From DATKSS01 sp035533335 (GTDB lineage Bacteria; Chloroflexota; Dormibacteria; Dormibacterales; Dormibacteraceae), in the NCBI GenBank assembly GCA_035533335.1, contig DATLUC010000006.1, positions 1 to 33,172 of the forward strand: a stretch of 33,172 bases of DNA, written 5' to 3'. Each line of letters begins with the position of its first letter. Positions within the stretch are counted from its first letter, which is position 1. Position numbers and translations under genes: made by a program. Under the pieces are notes generated by a model, which was not told the origin of the DNA, did no database searches, and was given only the letters and a program-made list of their open reading frames with translations. Of this stretch, positions 7,494-15,722 are shown one piece after another.

Positions 7494-8483
7494 CTAGCGG
7501 AAGAGCTCGCTGACGCTCCGGTTCTCGTGTACCCGGATGATCGCCTCGGCGAGCAGGGGTGCCACCGACAGCACCGTGAGTGGCGGGCCCAGTTTGGCTA
7601 CGTCGATGGGCACCGAGTCGGTCACGATCACCTCTTCAACGTCAGCCTGCCTCAACCGCTCGACCGCGTTGCCGGTGAAGACGGGATGAGTCGCCGCGAC
7701 CAGCACGCGACCTGCGTTCTGGTTGCGCAGGGCCTGGACGACCTTGCTGATGGTCCCCCCGGTCGTGATGATGTCCTCGACCACGACGCAATCGCGGCCT
7801 TTGACGTCACCTGAGACTGCGATCGTGTCCACGTCACCATCGCTCGAGCGGCGCTTGTAGCCGAACGCGATCGGCGCCTGGAGGTCGTTCGCCACCGCCT
7901 CGGCGCGGCGCCCGCCGCCGGCATCCGGCGCGACGACGGTGAGGTGGTGGAGGTTCTTGGTCTTCAGGTAGTCGGCGAAGATGCGATGTGGCGACAGGTG
8001 GTCGGTCGGCACGTCGAAAAAGCCCTCGATGGCCTCGGCGTGGAGGTCGAACAGCAGCAGCCGGTCAGCACCGGCGAGCGTGATGAAGTTCGCGATGAGC
8101 TTCGCCGAGATGGGCTCGCGAGGCTGTGTCTTGCGCTCCTTGCGAGCGTAGCCGTAATAGGGGATGACGGCCGTGACGCGTCCCGCGGAGGCACGGCGCA
8201 GGGCGTCCAGGATGATGAAGAGCTCCATCAGGTGCTCGTTGACGGGGGGCGAAGTCGGCTGGATCACGAACACGTCGTGCCCACGCATCGAGTCTTCGAT
8301 CTTGACGTTGATCTCGCCGTCGGGGAAGCGCCGCAGCCGGGCGTCGGTCAGGGGCACGCTCAGCTTTTCGGAAATTCGTCCTGCCAGCAGCGGGTTGGCG
8401 CTGCCCGCGATGAGCTTGAGGGCGCCCCAGGGCGAGCTCTCCTCGCTGGCGTACTCGACCGCTGTCTGAATTCGCCCGATCAC
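7494..8483 (-). CDS. prs: Ribose-phosphate pyrophosphokinase
   Basis: Makes PRPP from ribose-5-phosphate and ATP for nucleotide, His and Trp synthesis. 329 residues. Family motifs are present: LRRFPDGEINVKIEDSMRG, YYGYARKERKTQPREPISAK, DLHAEAIEGFFDVP (consensus DLHAGQIQGFF), PDAGGGRRAEA, and the PRPP loop VVEDIITTGGTI. The N-terminus carries about 18 extra residues before the usual start. The ATG at 8483 overlaps the glmU TGA (ATGA), which supports this start and coupling. The glmU-prs order is a common bacterial arrangement linking UDP-GlcNAc and PRPP supply. Confidence 0.97.
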   Translation of the reverse strand: MIGRIQTAVEYASEESSPWGALKLIAGSANPLLAGRISEKLSVPLTDARLRRFPDGEINVKIEDSMRGHDVFVIQPTSPPVNEHLMELFIILDALRRASAGRVTAVIPYYGYARKERKTQPREPISAKLIANFITLAGADRLLLFDLHAEAIEGFFDVPTDHLSPHRIFADYLKTKNLHHLTVVAPDAGGGRRAEAVANDLQAPIAFGYKRRSSDGDVDTIAVSGDVKGRDCVVVEDIITTGGTISKVVQALRNQNAGRVLVAATHPVFTGNAVERLRQADVEEVIVTDSVPIDVAKLGPPLTVLSVAPLLAEAIIRVHENRSVSELFR

Positions 8484-9802
8484 CTGGCGTCCGATTCCGA
8501 TTCCGAGCTCACGGCTTTTCTCCGTACCACCCTAGCGGGAACTCCGACGGCTGTCGCGCCGGCGGGCACGTCCTTGGTCACGACCGAACCGGCCCCGGTG
8601 CGCGATCCCTTGCCAAGTTTGACGGGGGCGACCAGCATCGTGTCCACCCCCACGAAGGCGCCGTCGCCGATCTGGGTCCGGTTCTTGTTGGTCCCGTCGA
8701 AGTTGGCGGTGATCGTGCCGGCGCCGATGTTGGCGTCCTCGCCCAAGTCGGTGTCGCCCAGGTAGGAGACGTGCGGCACCTTGCTGCCGCGGCCCACCCT
8801 GGTCCGGACGAGCTCGGCGAAGCTGCCGACGTGGACGTCTTCCAAGATCTCGGTGCCGGGGCGAAGCTTGGCGAAGGGGCCGCAATCCGAGCGGTCACCG
8901 ATGCGCGCGTCCTCTATATGGACGTGCGGACCGATCCGGCAGTCCTCCCCGATGACCGAGTGGCCCTTGATCACGGTGAACGGCTCGATCACCGTGTCCT
9001 GGCCGATGGTAACGGTGGCGTCGATGAACGTGCTGCCCGGGTCGACCACGGTTACGCCGCCCAGCATGCACCGGTCCAGGATGCGGCGCCGCATGACCGC
9101 GGCGGCGGCGGCGAGGCGGACGCGGTCCTTGACCCCCATCGCCTCTTCCGGATCGGTGAGCCTGACGATTCCCACCGGGTGAATGTGCTGGAACACGTCG
9201 GTGAGGTAGAACTCACCGGCCTTGTTGTCGTCGCCAACCTGCTCCAGGGCCTCGACCAGCCTCGTCCCGTCGAAGCAGTAGACCCCGACGTTGAACTCGT
9301 GAACGCTCGCCTTGATCTCCGGCGTGGCGTCCTTGCGCTCGACGATCCTCCCAAGCGATCCGTCCGCGGCACGGATGATGCGGCCGTCATCCCGGTCCGG
9401 GTCCTCGACGCTCGCGATGGTCGCCGGGTCGCCGCTGTCCATGTGCGCGTGGACGATCTGCGCGATGGTGGCGCCGATCAGAAGCGGCGAATCGCCGTTG
9501 ACCACCAGGACGAGCTTGCCGCGCAGCTGGTCCGGCGGGATCTGGCGCAGGGCGTGCGCGGTGCCTCTGGGGTCGCGCTGAAAGGTGGGCGCGATGCCCC
9601 TCTCGTCCAGGTGGCCCGCCACCTCGGCATGGTGCGGGTTGGCGATCACCTTGATGTCTTTGGCGCCGGCCTCGGTGACCGCGTCGAGGACGTAGTCGAT
9701 CATGGGGCGGCCGCAAATCGGGTGGAGGACTTTGGGAGTGCGCGACCGCATCCGGGTGCCGTGACCGGCGGCGAGTATGACGGCCGTTATCGCTTGGCTC
9801 AA
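8480..9802 (-). CDS. glmU: Bifunctional GlmU (GlcN-1-P acetyltransferase / GlcNAc-1-P uridyltransferase)
   Basis: Produces UDP-GlcNAc, the entry to peptidoglycan. 440 residues from a TTG start at 9802. The uridyltransferase half shows LAAGHGTRMRSRTPKVLH at residues 10-27, FQRDPRGTAHAL, and NGDSPLL. The left-handed beta-helix half shows repeated hexapeptides, RPGTEILEDVHVGSFAELVR, and GAGTITANFDGTNKNRTQIGDG with the acceptor region, ending GAGSVVTKDVPAGATAVGVPAR. An AAAGG Shine-Dalgarno-like stretch lies about 6 nt before the TTG, and a CATAAT box sits at 9827-9832. It is first in a block of at least six tightly packed genes and is divergent from lon. Confidence 0.97.
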   Translation of the reverse strand: MSQAITAVILAAGHGTRMRSRTPKVLHPICGRPMIDYVLDAVTEAGAKDIKVIANPHHAEVAGHLDERGIAPTFQRDPRGTAHALRQIPPDQLRGKLVLVVNGDSPLLIGATIAQIVHAHMDSGDPATIASVEDPDRDDGRIIRAADGSLGRIVERKDATPEIKASVHEFNVGVYCFDGTRLVEALEQVGDDNKAGEFYLTDVFQHIHPVGIVRLTDPEEAMGVKDRVRLAAAAAVMRRRILDRCMLGGVTVVDPGSTFIDATVTIGQDTVIEPFTVIKGHSVIGEDCRIGPHVHIEDARIGDRSDCGPFAKLRPGTEILEDVHVGSFAELVRTRVGRGSKVPHVSYLGDTDLGEDANIGAGTITANFDGTNKNRTQIGDGAFVGVDTMLVAPVKLGKGSRTGAGSVVTKDVPAGATAVGVPARVVRRKAVSSESESDAR

Positions 9803-9826
9803 AGTTTCGCCCTTTCGGGCCCCTCG

Positions 9827-9832
9827 ATTATG
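9827..9832 (-). promoter_or_regulatory. Putative -10 box (CATAAT) for the glmU operon
   Basis: Read on the minus strand, CATAAT lies 24 nt upstream of the TTG at 9802, leaving room for a short leader with a GAAAGGG Shine-Dalgarno. No convincing -35 was found. It lies back-to-back with the lon -10 box about 60 bp away. Confidence 0.35.
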
Positions 9833-9866
9833 CCAGCTTGGGCCCGGTTCACCAGCGCCGCCCCGA

Positions 9867-9894
9867 TTGGGTTGGGGCCACGCCGGGGGATAAT
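9867..9894 (+). promoter_or_regulatory. Putative lon promoter (TTGGGT - 16 nt - GATAAT), leaderless
   Basis: TTGGGT at 9867-9872 and GATAAT at 9889-9894 are separated by 16 nt. GATAAT ends only 6 nt before the GTG at 9901, so the transcript would begin at the start codon. This decides in favour of GTG 9901 over the ATG at 9838. Confidence 0.5.
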
Positions 9895-9900
9895 CCGCTC

Positions 9901-12423
9901 GTGAGCGAGATGCCGGCCGTCAACCTGGAGGGCGCTGTCCCGTCCCACCTGCCGGTCCTGCCGTTGAAGTCGACGGTGGTCTTCCCGCGCATCTTCATAC
10001 CGCTGTCGGTGGGTCGCAAGAAATCCCTGCAGCTGCTCGACGAGCTGACCGGGGTCGAGCGTCACATCGCCGTCGCAACCCAGCTCGACGAGACGGCGGA
10101 AGACGTCGGCTTCAAGGACGTGCACCACGTCGGCGCGATGGTGCGCGTGCAGCACCTGCTCAAGCTGCCGGACGGGACCGTGCAGCTAGCGGTGCTCGGG
10201 ATGCGCAGGATCCGGTTGGTCGAGGCGATGTCGGAGGACCCCTACCTCACCTGCGCCATCGAGATGTACCCCGAGTCGACCGAGAACTTCCTGACCATCG
10301 AGCGCGAGGCGCTGATGCGCCGGGCCATCCAGTCGTTCCAGCAGCTGGTGACGCTGGCGCCGCACCTGCCGGCGGAGCTTGCCGGCTCGGCTGGGGCCAT
10401 CGACGACCCACTGCACCTTTCCTACTACATCGCCAACCACATCCGCCTGACCACCGAGCAGCGCCAGGAGATTCTCGAGATGGACTCCGCCAAGGCGAAG
10501 CTCGAGAAGCTGCTGGGTCACATGTCGCACGAGCTCGAGGTCCTGGAGCTCGGACGCAAGATCCAGTCGCAGGCCGAAGAGCAGATGGGCAAAGCCCAGC
10601 GCGAGTATTTCCTGCGCGAGCAGCTCAAGGCCATCCAGCGCGAGCTCGGCGAGCTGGACTCGGAGCACGCGGAGCTGAGCGAGCTGCGCGAGCGGATCGA
10701 AAAGGCCGACCTGCCCGCCGAGGCCAGGCGCGAGGCGGATCGCGAGCTCACGCGGCTGGAGCGCATCCCGAGCGCGTCACCGGAATCGTCGGTCATCCGG
10801 ACGTACCTGGAACTCATCGTTTCGCTCCCGTGGAACGTGTCGACCGGAGGCGAGGTCGACGTGGTGAAGGCCCGCGGGATCCTCGACGCCGACCACTACG
10901 ACCTGGACAAGGTGAAACAGCGAATCGTCGAGCACCTCGCGGTCCGGCGCCTGAAGCAGCAGCGCGGCTCGACCGACCGGGGACGCGAACCAATCCTTTG
11001 TTTCGTCGGGCCACCGGGCGTCGGGAAGACGTCGCTGGGACAGTCGATCGCCCGCGCGATGGGGCGCAAGTTCGCGAGAGCTTCGCTCGGGGGCGTGCAC
11101 GACGAGGCGGAGATTCGCGGCCACCGGCGCACCTACATCGGCGCCATGCCGGGGCGCATCCTGCAGGCGATCCGGCGCGCGGAGTCGAATGACCCGGTAT
11201 TCATGCTCGACGAGGTGGACAAGATCGGCGCGGATTGGCGTGGCGACCCGTCGTCCGCGCTGCTCGAGGTGCTCGACCCGGAGCAGAACAAGGACTTCCG
11301 CGACAACTACCTCGACGTGCCGTTCGACCTTTCCAAGGTGATGTTCATCACCACCGCCAACAGCCTCGAGACCATCCCTCCCGCCCTGCGCGACCGCATG
11401 GAGGTGCTGAACCTCTCCGGCTACACCGAGGAGGAGAAGCTGCAGATCGCGCAGCGCTTCCTGGTCCCCAAACAACTCGCCGCGCACGGCCTGCGGACCG
11501 ACGAGGTCTCGATGTCGGAAGAGGCGATTCGCCTGATCATCCGCCAGTACACGCGTGAGGCGGGCGTGCGCAACCTGGAGCGCGAGATCGCATCCGTGAT
11601 GCGGCGCGACGTGGCCGACATGGCGGTGGGAAAGCGGCCCCGGCGCGGGTCGGACGACGCGAAGCGCGTGCGCGCGGCGCTGGGCAAGCGTCGATTCTTC
11701 GACGACGCGGCCGAGCGCATCGACCGGCCCGGCGTGGCGACCGGGCTCGTTTGGACGCCGACCGGTGGCGAGATCATCTTCGTCGAAGCCGCGCTCACCC
11801 CCGGCAAGGGCGAGCTCAAGCTGACGGGTCAGCTGGGAGAGGTGATGAAGGAGTCGGCGTCGGCCGCCCTGTCGTACCTGAAGGCACGCGCCGCGGACAT
11901 CGGCATCGATCCGACGCTATTCGACAAGAACGACATCCACGTGCACGTGCCCGCCGGGGCACAGCCGAAAGAGGGGCCGTCCGCGGGCGTGACGGTGCTG
12001 ACCGCGATGGCCTCGATCCTCACCGGCCGGCCGGTCCGCGACGACGTGGCGATGACCGGTGAGATCACGCTGCGTGGGCGGGTGCTGCCCATCGGCGGGA
12101 TCAAGGAAAAGGTTCTCGGCGCGCATCGCGCGGGACTACGCCGCGTGCTCCTGCCGACGCGCAACGAGGCCGACCTCGACGACATTCCGGCCGACCTGCG
12201 CAAGGAGATGAAGCTCGTGATGGTCGAGTCGATCGACCAGGTGCTGCGCGAAGCGCTGACGCCGCGAGCTTTGGCCAACGGGGCCGACGGAGCGCGCGCC
12301 GCTCGAAAGAATGGCGCCGCTACGCGCTTGCCTGCCGTGGCGCGCGCAGTAGTATCCGGTCGTGCGCGGCCAGCTCGGCCGAGTCGTCCAGCGGCGAAAG
12401 CTCGCCGGCGCCGCGACGCTTGA
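9901..12423 (+). CDS. lon: ATP-dependent protease Lon
   Basis: Cytosolic AAA+ serine protease for misfolded and regulatory proteins. 840 residues from GTG 9901. Order: LON substrate-binding domain (LPVLPLKSTVVFPRIFIPLSVGR), coiled helical region, AAA+ with Walker A GPPGVGKT (residues 370-377) and Walker B MLDEVDK around Asp437, then the protease domain with Ser694 in KEGPSAGVTVLTAM and Lys737 in GGIKEKVLGAHRAG. The Ser-Lys spacing (43) equals that of E. coli Lon. After about residue 785 there is a family-atypical tail rich in Ala, Arg, Pro and Lys. Its last 104 bases (12320-12423) overlap the end of gatD on the other strand. It is transcribed alone from its own promoter. Confidence 0.97.
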   Translation: MSEMPAVNLEGAVPSHLPVLPLKSTVVFPRIFIPLSVGRKKSLQLLDELTGVERHIAVATQLDETAEDVGFKDVHHVGAMVRVQHLLKLPDGTVQLAVLGMRRIRLVEAMSEDPYLTCAIEMYPESTENFLTIEREALMRRAIQSFQQLVTLAPHLPAELAGSAGAIDDPLHLSYYIANHIRLTTEQRQEILEMDSAKAKLEKLLGHMSHELEVLELGRKIQSQAEEQMGKAQREYFLREQLKAIQRELGELDSEHAELSELRERIEKADLPAEARREADRELTRLERIPSASPESSVIRTYLELIVSLPWNVSTGGEVDVVKARGILDADHYDLDKVKQRIVEHLAVRRLKQQRGSTDRGREPILCFVGPPGVGKTSLGQSIARAMGRKFARASLGGVHDEAEIRGHRRTYIGAMPGRILQAIRRAESNDPVFMLDEVDKIGADWRGDPSSALLEVLDPEQNKDFRDNYLDVPFDLSKVMFITTANSLETIPPALRDRMEVLNLSGYTEEEKLQIAQRFLVPKQLAAHGLRTDEVSMSEEAIRLIIRQYTREAGVRNLEREIASVMRRDVADMAVGKRPRRGSDDAKRVRAALGKRRFFDDAAERIDRPGVATGLVWTPTGGEIIFVEAALTPGKGELKLTGQLGEVMKESASAALSYLKARAADIGIDPTLFDKNDIHVHVPAGAQPKEGPSAGVTVLTAMASILTGRPVRDDVAMTGEITLRGRVLPIGGIKEKVLGAHRAGLRRVLLPTRNEADLDDIPADLRKEMKLVMVESIDQVLREALTPRALANGADGARAARKNGAATRLPAVARAVVSGRARPARPSRPAAKARRRRDA

Positions 12424-13063
12424 GGGCGTTCCGGATCAGGTAGTCGGCCAGCTGTGGGTTCTTCGGCAGCAAGCTGCCGTGTAGGTAGGTCCCGATCACC
12501 CCTCCCTGCAGGCATCCCTCTAAGCCGTCCGACCCGTTGTTGCCATGGCCAAGCCGTACCTTGCCCAGCGGGCGGGCCTTGGCGCCAAGAAAGGTGCGTC
12601 CGCTGTGGTTCTCGAAACCGACCAGCGTGCTGGGGGTGAGATCTGCGACCTGGGTTTCCACGACCACGTCGCCGATGAACCGCTTCTTCCCCGCCTCGGT
12701 CCGCACATCGATCAGGCCGATGCCGGGAAACTTCCGTCCCTCGCCGGTCTGGTAGTAGTGGCCGAGCAACTGGTACCCGCCGCATACGGCAAGAATCTGC
12801 GCGCCCTCACCCACCGCGCGCTGAAGCGGCTCTTGCTTGAACTCGATGAGATCCTCGTAGACCAGCGCCTGCTCGCGGTCCTGGCCGCCCCCGAAGAAGA
12901 AGACGTCGACATCCTCCATCTCCTTGTGACTGCCGCGCCCGAGCTCGACCACCCGCGAGTCGAAGTCACGCCATTCCGCGCGCTTGAGCAGCGTGAGGAT
13001 GTTTCCACGGTCGCCGTAGATGTTCATGAGGTCTGGGTAGAGCCAGCCGACGGTGAACTTCAT
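12320..13063 (-). CDS. gatD: Lipid II isoglutaminyl synthase, glutaminase subunit GatD
   Basis: Releases ammonia from glutamine for MurT, which amidates the D-Glu of lipid II. 247 residues from ATG 13063, 5 nt after the murT stop. CobB/CobQ-like class I amidotransferase fold: VGWLYPDLMNIYGDRGNIL at the N-terminus, VDVFFFGGGQDREQ, nucleophile Cys94 in ILAVCGGYQLLGHYY, and catalytic His195 in IGTYLHGSLLPKNPQLAD. The length is typical. The final 35 codons are antisense to the lon tail. Co-occurrence with MurT makes assignment firm, and the pair implies an amidated, Gram-positive-type peptidoglycan. Confidence 0.95.
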   Translation of the reverse strand: MKFTVGWLYPDLMNIYGDRGNILTLLKRAEWRDFDSRVVELGRGSHKEMEDVDVFFFGGGQDREQALVYEDLIEFKQEPLQRAVGEGAQILAVCGGYQLLGHYYQTGEGRKFPGIGLIDVRTEAGKKRFIGDVVVETQVADLTPSTLVGFENHSGRTFLGAKARPLGKVRLGHGNNGSDGLEGCLQGGVIGTYLHGSLLPKNPQLADYLIRNALKRRGAGELSPLDDSAELAAHDRILLRAPRQASA

Positions 13064-13068
13064 CTCGC

Positions 13069-14442
13069 TTAAGTGTCCCAGTACGGCTTGGCCCAGCCTC
13101 GCCTGACCAGCTCGGCGCGCAGGTCGAGCATCGCCGTGTAGGTGCACAGTAGGTGCGCGGTCTCGCCCTCCTCGGTGACCTTGATCAGCTGATCGAGGGC
13201 CTTGGCGGGATCGGTTTCGGGCTGCTCGGCCTTGACGCCTGCGTACTTGAGGCGCACCGCGAGGTCGTGCGCTCGCGTGCCCGCCGGCACCACGACCCTG
13301 GACTTGCCTTTCAGCATCTCGAAGTCCACGTCCCATATCCAGGACACGTCGGTGCCGTCCGCCTTGCGATCGTTCAGGCCGATCAGAAAGCTGTTGCCGT
13401 GCGCGAGGTCGACGGCGGTGCGAAGCGTCTCGTTGAAGCCGGCGGGGTTCTTGGACAGAACCAGGTTGAGATTGCGGCCCCGAAACTCCATGCGCTCCTG
13501 CCGCCCAAAAGCTGCGCTGAAGGTGCGCATTCGCTCGGCGATGTAGTCCGGCTCGAGGCCAATCGTCTTTGCCGCCGCGAACGCGGCCAGCACGTTGTAG
13601 CAGTTGTAGAGGCCGCCAAGCGGGAAATCGATGCGCGTGCCGTCGATCGTCGTGGCGAGGCTGTCGAAGCCGTTGAGCTCGATCTTCGTCGCGGTCAGCT
13701 CGGGCTTGGGTCGCGCAAAGTCGCCGTTGGGGCATTGGTACACGCCGTCATGCCCGACGTACACAGCGTCGAAATGCAAGCTGGCGCCGCACCGCGGGCA
13801 GGTGCGCGCATCGGCCGCGTGAGGCAGCTCGTGCGCCGCGATCGAGGTGTCGTCGAGGCCGTACCACAGGGGCGCGCTCGGCAGGCCCAGGCCGATCTCG
13901 GCGACGCGGGGATCGTCGGCGTTGAGGATGGCGCGCGAGTTCTCCGGGAGCGCGGCCAGGGCCGACTCGATCTTCTTGGCGATCGATTCGAGCTCGCCGT
14001 AGCGGTCGAGCTGGTCTCGAAACAGGTTCATCACCAACGTCACGCGTGGTTGGAGCTCGGCGACCGCTTTCGGGAGGCTCGCCTCATCGATCTCGAAAAC
14101 GCCCCAGTCCGCGCGCAGGTTGCCGCCCGCGTCCGCACGATCGAGGGCGGCGGCGGTGACCCCGAAGATCAGGTTGGCGCCGGCTCGATTGGCGACGACG
14201 CGGTGCCCGGCGCCCTCGAGCAGCCAGCTGATCAAGCGCGCGGTCGTCGTCTTGCCGTTGGTTCCGGTGATCACGATCGATCCCTGGTTGAGGTCCTGCG
14301 ACAGCTTGGTAAGCACGCGCGGGTCGATGGCTCGCGCGATGTCGCCGGGCAGAGTCGTCCCGCCTCCGCGTCCGCTGACGCGGCTCAACGCGCCGGTCGC
14401 CTTGCCGGCCCACACTGCGGCCCTCTTGCGAATCGAGCTCAC
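13069..14442 (-). CDS. murT: Lipid II isoglutaminyl synthase, Mur ligase subunit MurT
   Basis: ATP-dependent ligase-like subunit of MurT/GatD. 457 residues from GTG 14442, whose GTGA overlaps the ispE stop; an upstream in-frame start at 14481 is less likely. Shown by the Mur ligase P-loop ITGTNGKTTTARL (GTNGKTT at residues 60-66), MNLFRDQLDRYGEL, NADDPRV, and the central zinc-ribbon insertion characteristic of MurT. That ribbon has Cys215, Cys218 and Cys237, but the expected fourth cysteine is Gly240 (QCPNGDF). The C-terminal DUF1727 part includes SKNPAGFNETLR and IGLNDRKADGTDVSWIWDVDFE. It is followed directly by gatD. Confidence 0.95.
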   Translation of the reverse strand: MSSIRKRAAVWAGKATGALSRVSGRGGGTTLPGDIARAIDPRVLTKLSQDLNQGSIVITGTNGKTTTARLISWLLEGAGHRVVANRAGANLIFGVTAAALDRADAGGNLRADWGVFEIDEASLPKAVAELQPRVTLVMNLFRDQLDRYGELESIAKKIESALAALPENSRAILNADDPRVAEIGLGLPSAPLWYGLDDTSIAAHELPHAADARTCPRCGASLHFDAVYVGHDGVYQCPNGDFARPKPELTATKIELNGFDSLATTIDGTRIDFPLGGLYNCYNVLAAFAAAKTIGLEPDYIAERMRTFSAAFGRQERMEFRGRNLNLVLSKNPAGFNETLRTAVDLAHGNSFLIGLNDRKADGTDVSWIWDVDFEMLKGKSRVVVPAGTRAHDLAVRLKYAGVKAEQPETDPAKALDQLIKVTEEGETAHLLCTYTAMLDLRAELVRRGWAKPYWDT

Positions 14443-15194
14443 GCCCAGGGCCCGATGGCTCGCGTCACCGCCGTCCAGCAATCAAGGGATTCCGTGACCT
14501 TTCGCGCCTGCTCATCGTCCGTACAACGCAGGAAGAAGGCCGAGCCGCTACCGGTCATCTGCCAGCCCGGCCCCAGGCGCTGCGCGAAATCGAAAACGCG
14601 CGGCTCGGCGCGCTCGGCCGCGCGCCTCAAGTGATTCGGAGCTTCGCCCTGCACTTCGTCCCACGCAAGGTACACGGACGCGGTCGACAGCTCGATTCCG
14701 GGCCAGGCGATCGCGAACCATGCCGGCGCGGTGGGCAGGCGGGTGAGCTTCTCGCCACGACCCTCAGCCCTCGCCGTGCCGCCGGCAAGGAAGAAAGGGA
14801 CGTCCGCGCCGATCGAGATCGCCAGGTCGCGGAGGTCGACGTCGAGCCGGTGCAGCGCGGCCAGGCCTCTCAGCACCGCCGCGGCGTCCGAGCTCGCCCC
14901 GCCCATTCCCGATCCGGGCGGGATGCGCTTGTGCAGGTGGAACCGAGTCGGGATCGCCCGGCCGATCGCTTGCTCCAGCGCACGGTGAGCTTTGAGGACC
15001 GAGTTGTCCCGGCTGTTCGCGACGGGCAGGCCGGAGGTCGTAAGGCTGGTCTCGGCGGCAGCGGTCATCTGCAGCAGGTCATGTACATCGATCGCCTGGA
15101 TCGTCGTTCGGACATCGTGGAAACCGTCGTCCGTGCGCCTGATCACCTCGAGGTCGAGGTTGAGCTTGGCGCGCGCCGGCAGCGCGAGCGTCAA
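14439..15194 (-). CDS. ispE: 4-diphosphocytidyl-2-C-methyl-D-erythritol kinase IspE
   Basis: Phosphorylates CDP-ME in the MEP isoprenoid pathway. 251 residues, TTG start at 15194 overlapping the upstream TGA (TTGA). GHMP-kinase features: PARAKLNLDLEV with Lys10, the phosphate loop PPGSGMGGASSDAA at residues 92-105, catalytic Asp131 in IGADVPFFLAGGTARAEGRGE, and the C-terminal MTGSGSAFFL loop. The length is at the short end of the family (about 280) because the C-terminus is trimmed. It lies in a minus-strand run with a gamma-carbonic anhydrase-like gene upstream and murT downstream, all overlapping. Confidence 0.95.
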   Translation of the reverse strand: MTLALPARAKLNLDLEVIRRTDDGFHDVRTTIQAIDVHDLLQMTAAAETSLTTSGLPVANSRDNSVLKAHRALEQAIGRAIPTRFHLHKRIPPGSGMGGASSDAAAVLRGLAALHRLDVDLRDLAISIGADVPFFLAGGTARAEGRGEKLTRLPTAPAWFAIAWPGIELSTASVYLAWDEVQGEAPNHLRRAAERAEPRVFDFAQRLGPGWQMTGSGSAFFLRCTDDEQARKVTESLDCWTAVTRAIGPWA

Positions 15195-15715
15195 GGGGTC
15201 GTGCGCTTGAGCTGGGCCCGGTACCTGGCCGCGCGGTCCTGGTAGTGCTGCGCGGTGGTGCCGACCCAGTGGTTGGATGACCCGTCCAGCGCTTTCTTTA
15301 CGGTGGCCGGCACCCCCGCCGCCATGTGGCCCGGTGGCACCTCTTTGCCCTCCTGCAGGACGGCGCCCGCAGCCAGCATCGAACCCGCGCCGAGCCTGCT
15401 TCGCTGGAGCATCGTGGCGCCCATGCCGACCACCGCGCCCTGCTCCACGACGCAGCCCTCGAGCTGCGCGGAGTGACCGACGCTGGCGTTCCTTTCGATC
15501 ACCGTCGGAAGGTTTTCAGCGCAGTGAAGGACGGCGTTGTCCTGGACGTTCGCGCCCTCACCGATGGAGATCCTGGCTTCATCACCGCGCAGAACCGCGC
15601 CGAACCAAACGCTCGCGCCGGCCTTGACCTCGACATCCCCGATGAGGACCGCGGTCGGCGCGATGTACGCGTCGGGATGGACGCTGGGGCGCTTCCCGCC
15701 GAGCTCGAACTCCAC
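15191..15715 (-). CDS. Gamma-carbonic anhydrase-like hexapeptide protein
   Basis: 174 residues with GTG start at 15715. The N-terminal left-handed beta helix matches the YrdA/PaaY/CaiE-type gamma-class family: IAPTAVLIGDVEVKAGASVWFGAVLRGDE, GANVQDNAVLHC, and VVGMGATMLQRSRLGAGSMLAAGAV, with the closing GVPATVKKAL. Two of the three usual zinc histidines are visible (His64 in AVLHC, His81 in VGHSAQ). The third, normally in LHGC, is Glu86 (QLEGC). Carbonic anhydrase activity is therefore uncertain; acyltransferase or a non-catalytic role remains possible. It overlaps ispE. Confidence 0.88.
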   Translation of the reverse strand: MEFELGGKRPSVHPDAYIAPTAVLIGDVEVKAGASVWFGAVLRGDEARISIGEGANVQDNAVLHCAENLPTVIERNASVGHSAQLEGCVVEQGAVVGMGATMLQRSRLGAGSMLAAGAVLQEGKEVPPGHMAAGVPATVKKALDGSSNHWVGTTAQHYQDRAARYRAQLKRTTP

Positions 15716-15722
15716 TGGCCTC

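Noticed and set aside
6138..7814. 558-codon plus-strand ORF opposite the CNNM gene
   Set aside because: Antisense shadow in GC-rich DNA with low-complexity Arg/Asp/Val/Leu composition. The CNNM and prs genes on the other strand have clear domains.
13064..13735. Upstream extension of the gatD frame inside murT
   Set aside because: Arg/His/Gln-rich shadow of murT; GatD homology starts exactly at ATG 13063.
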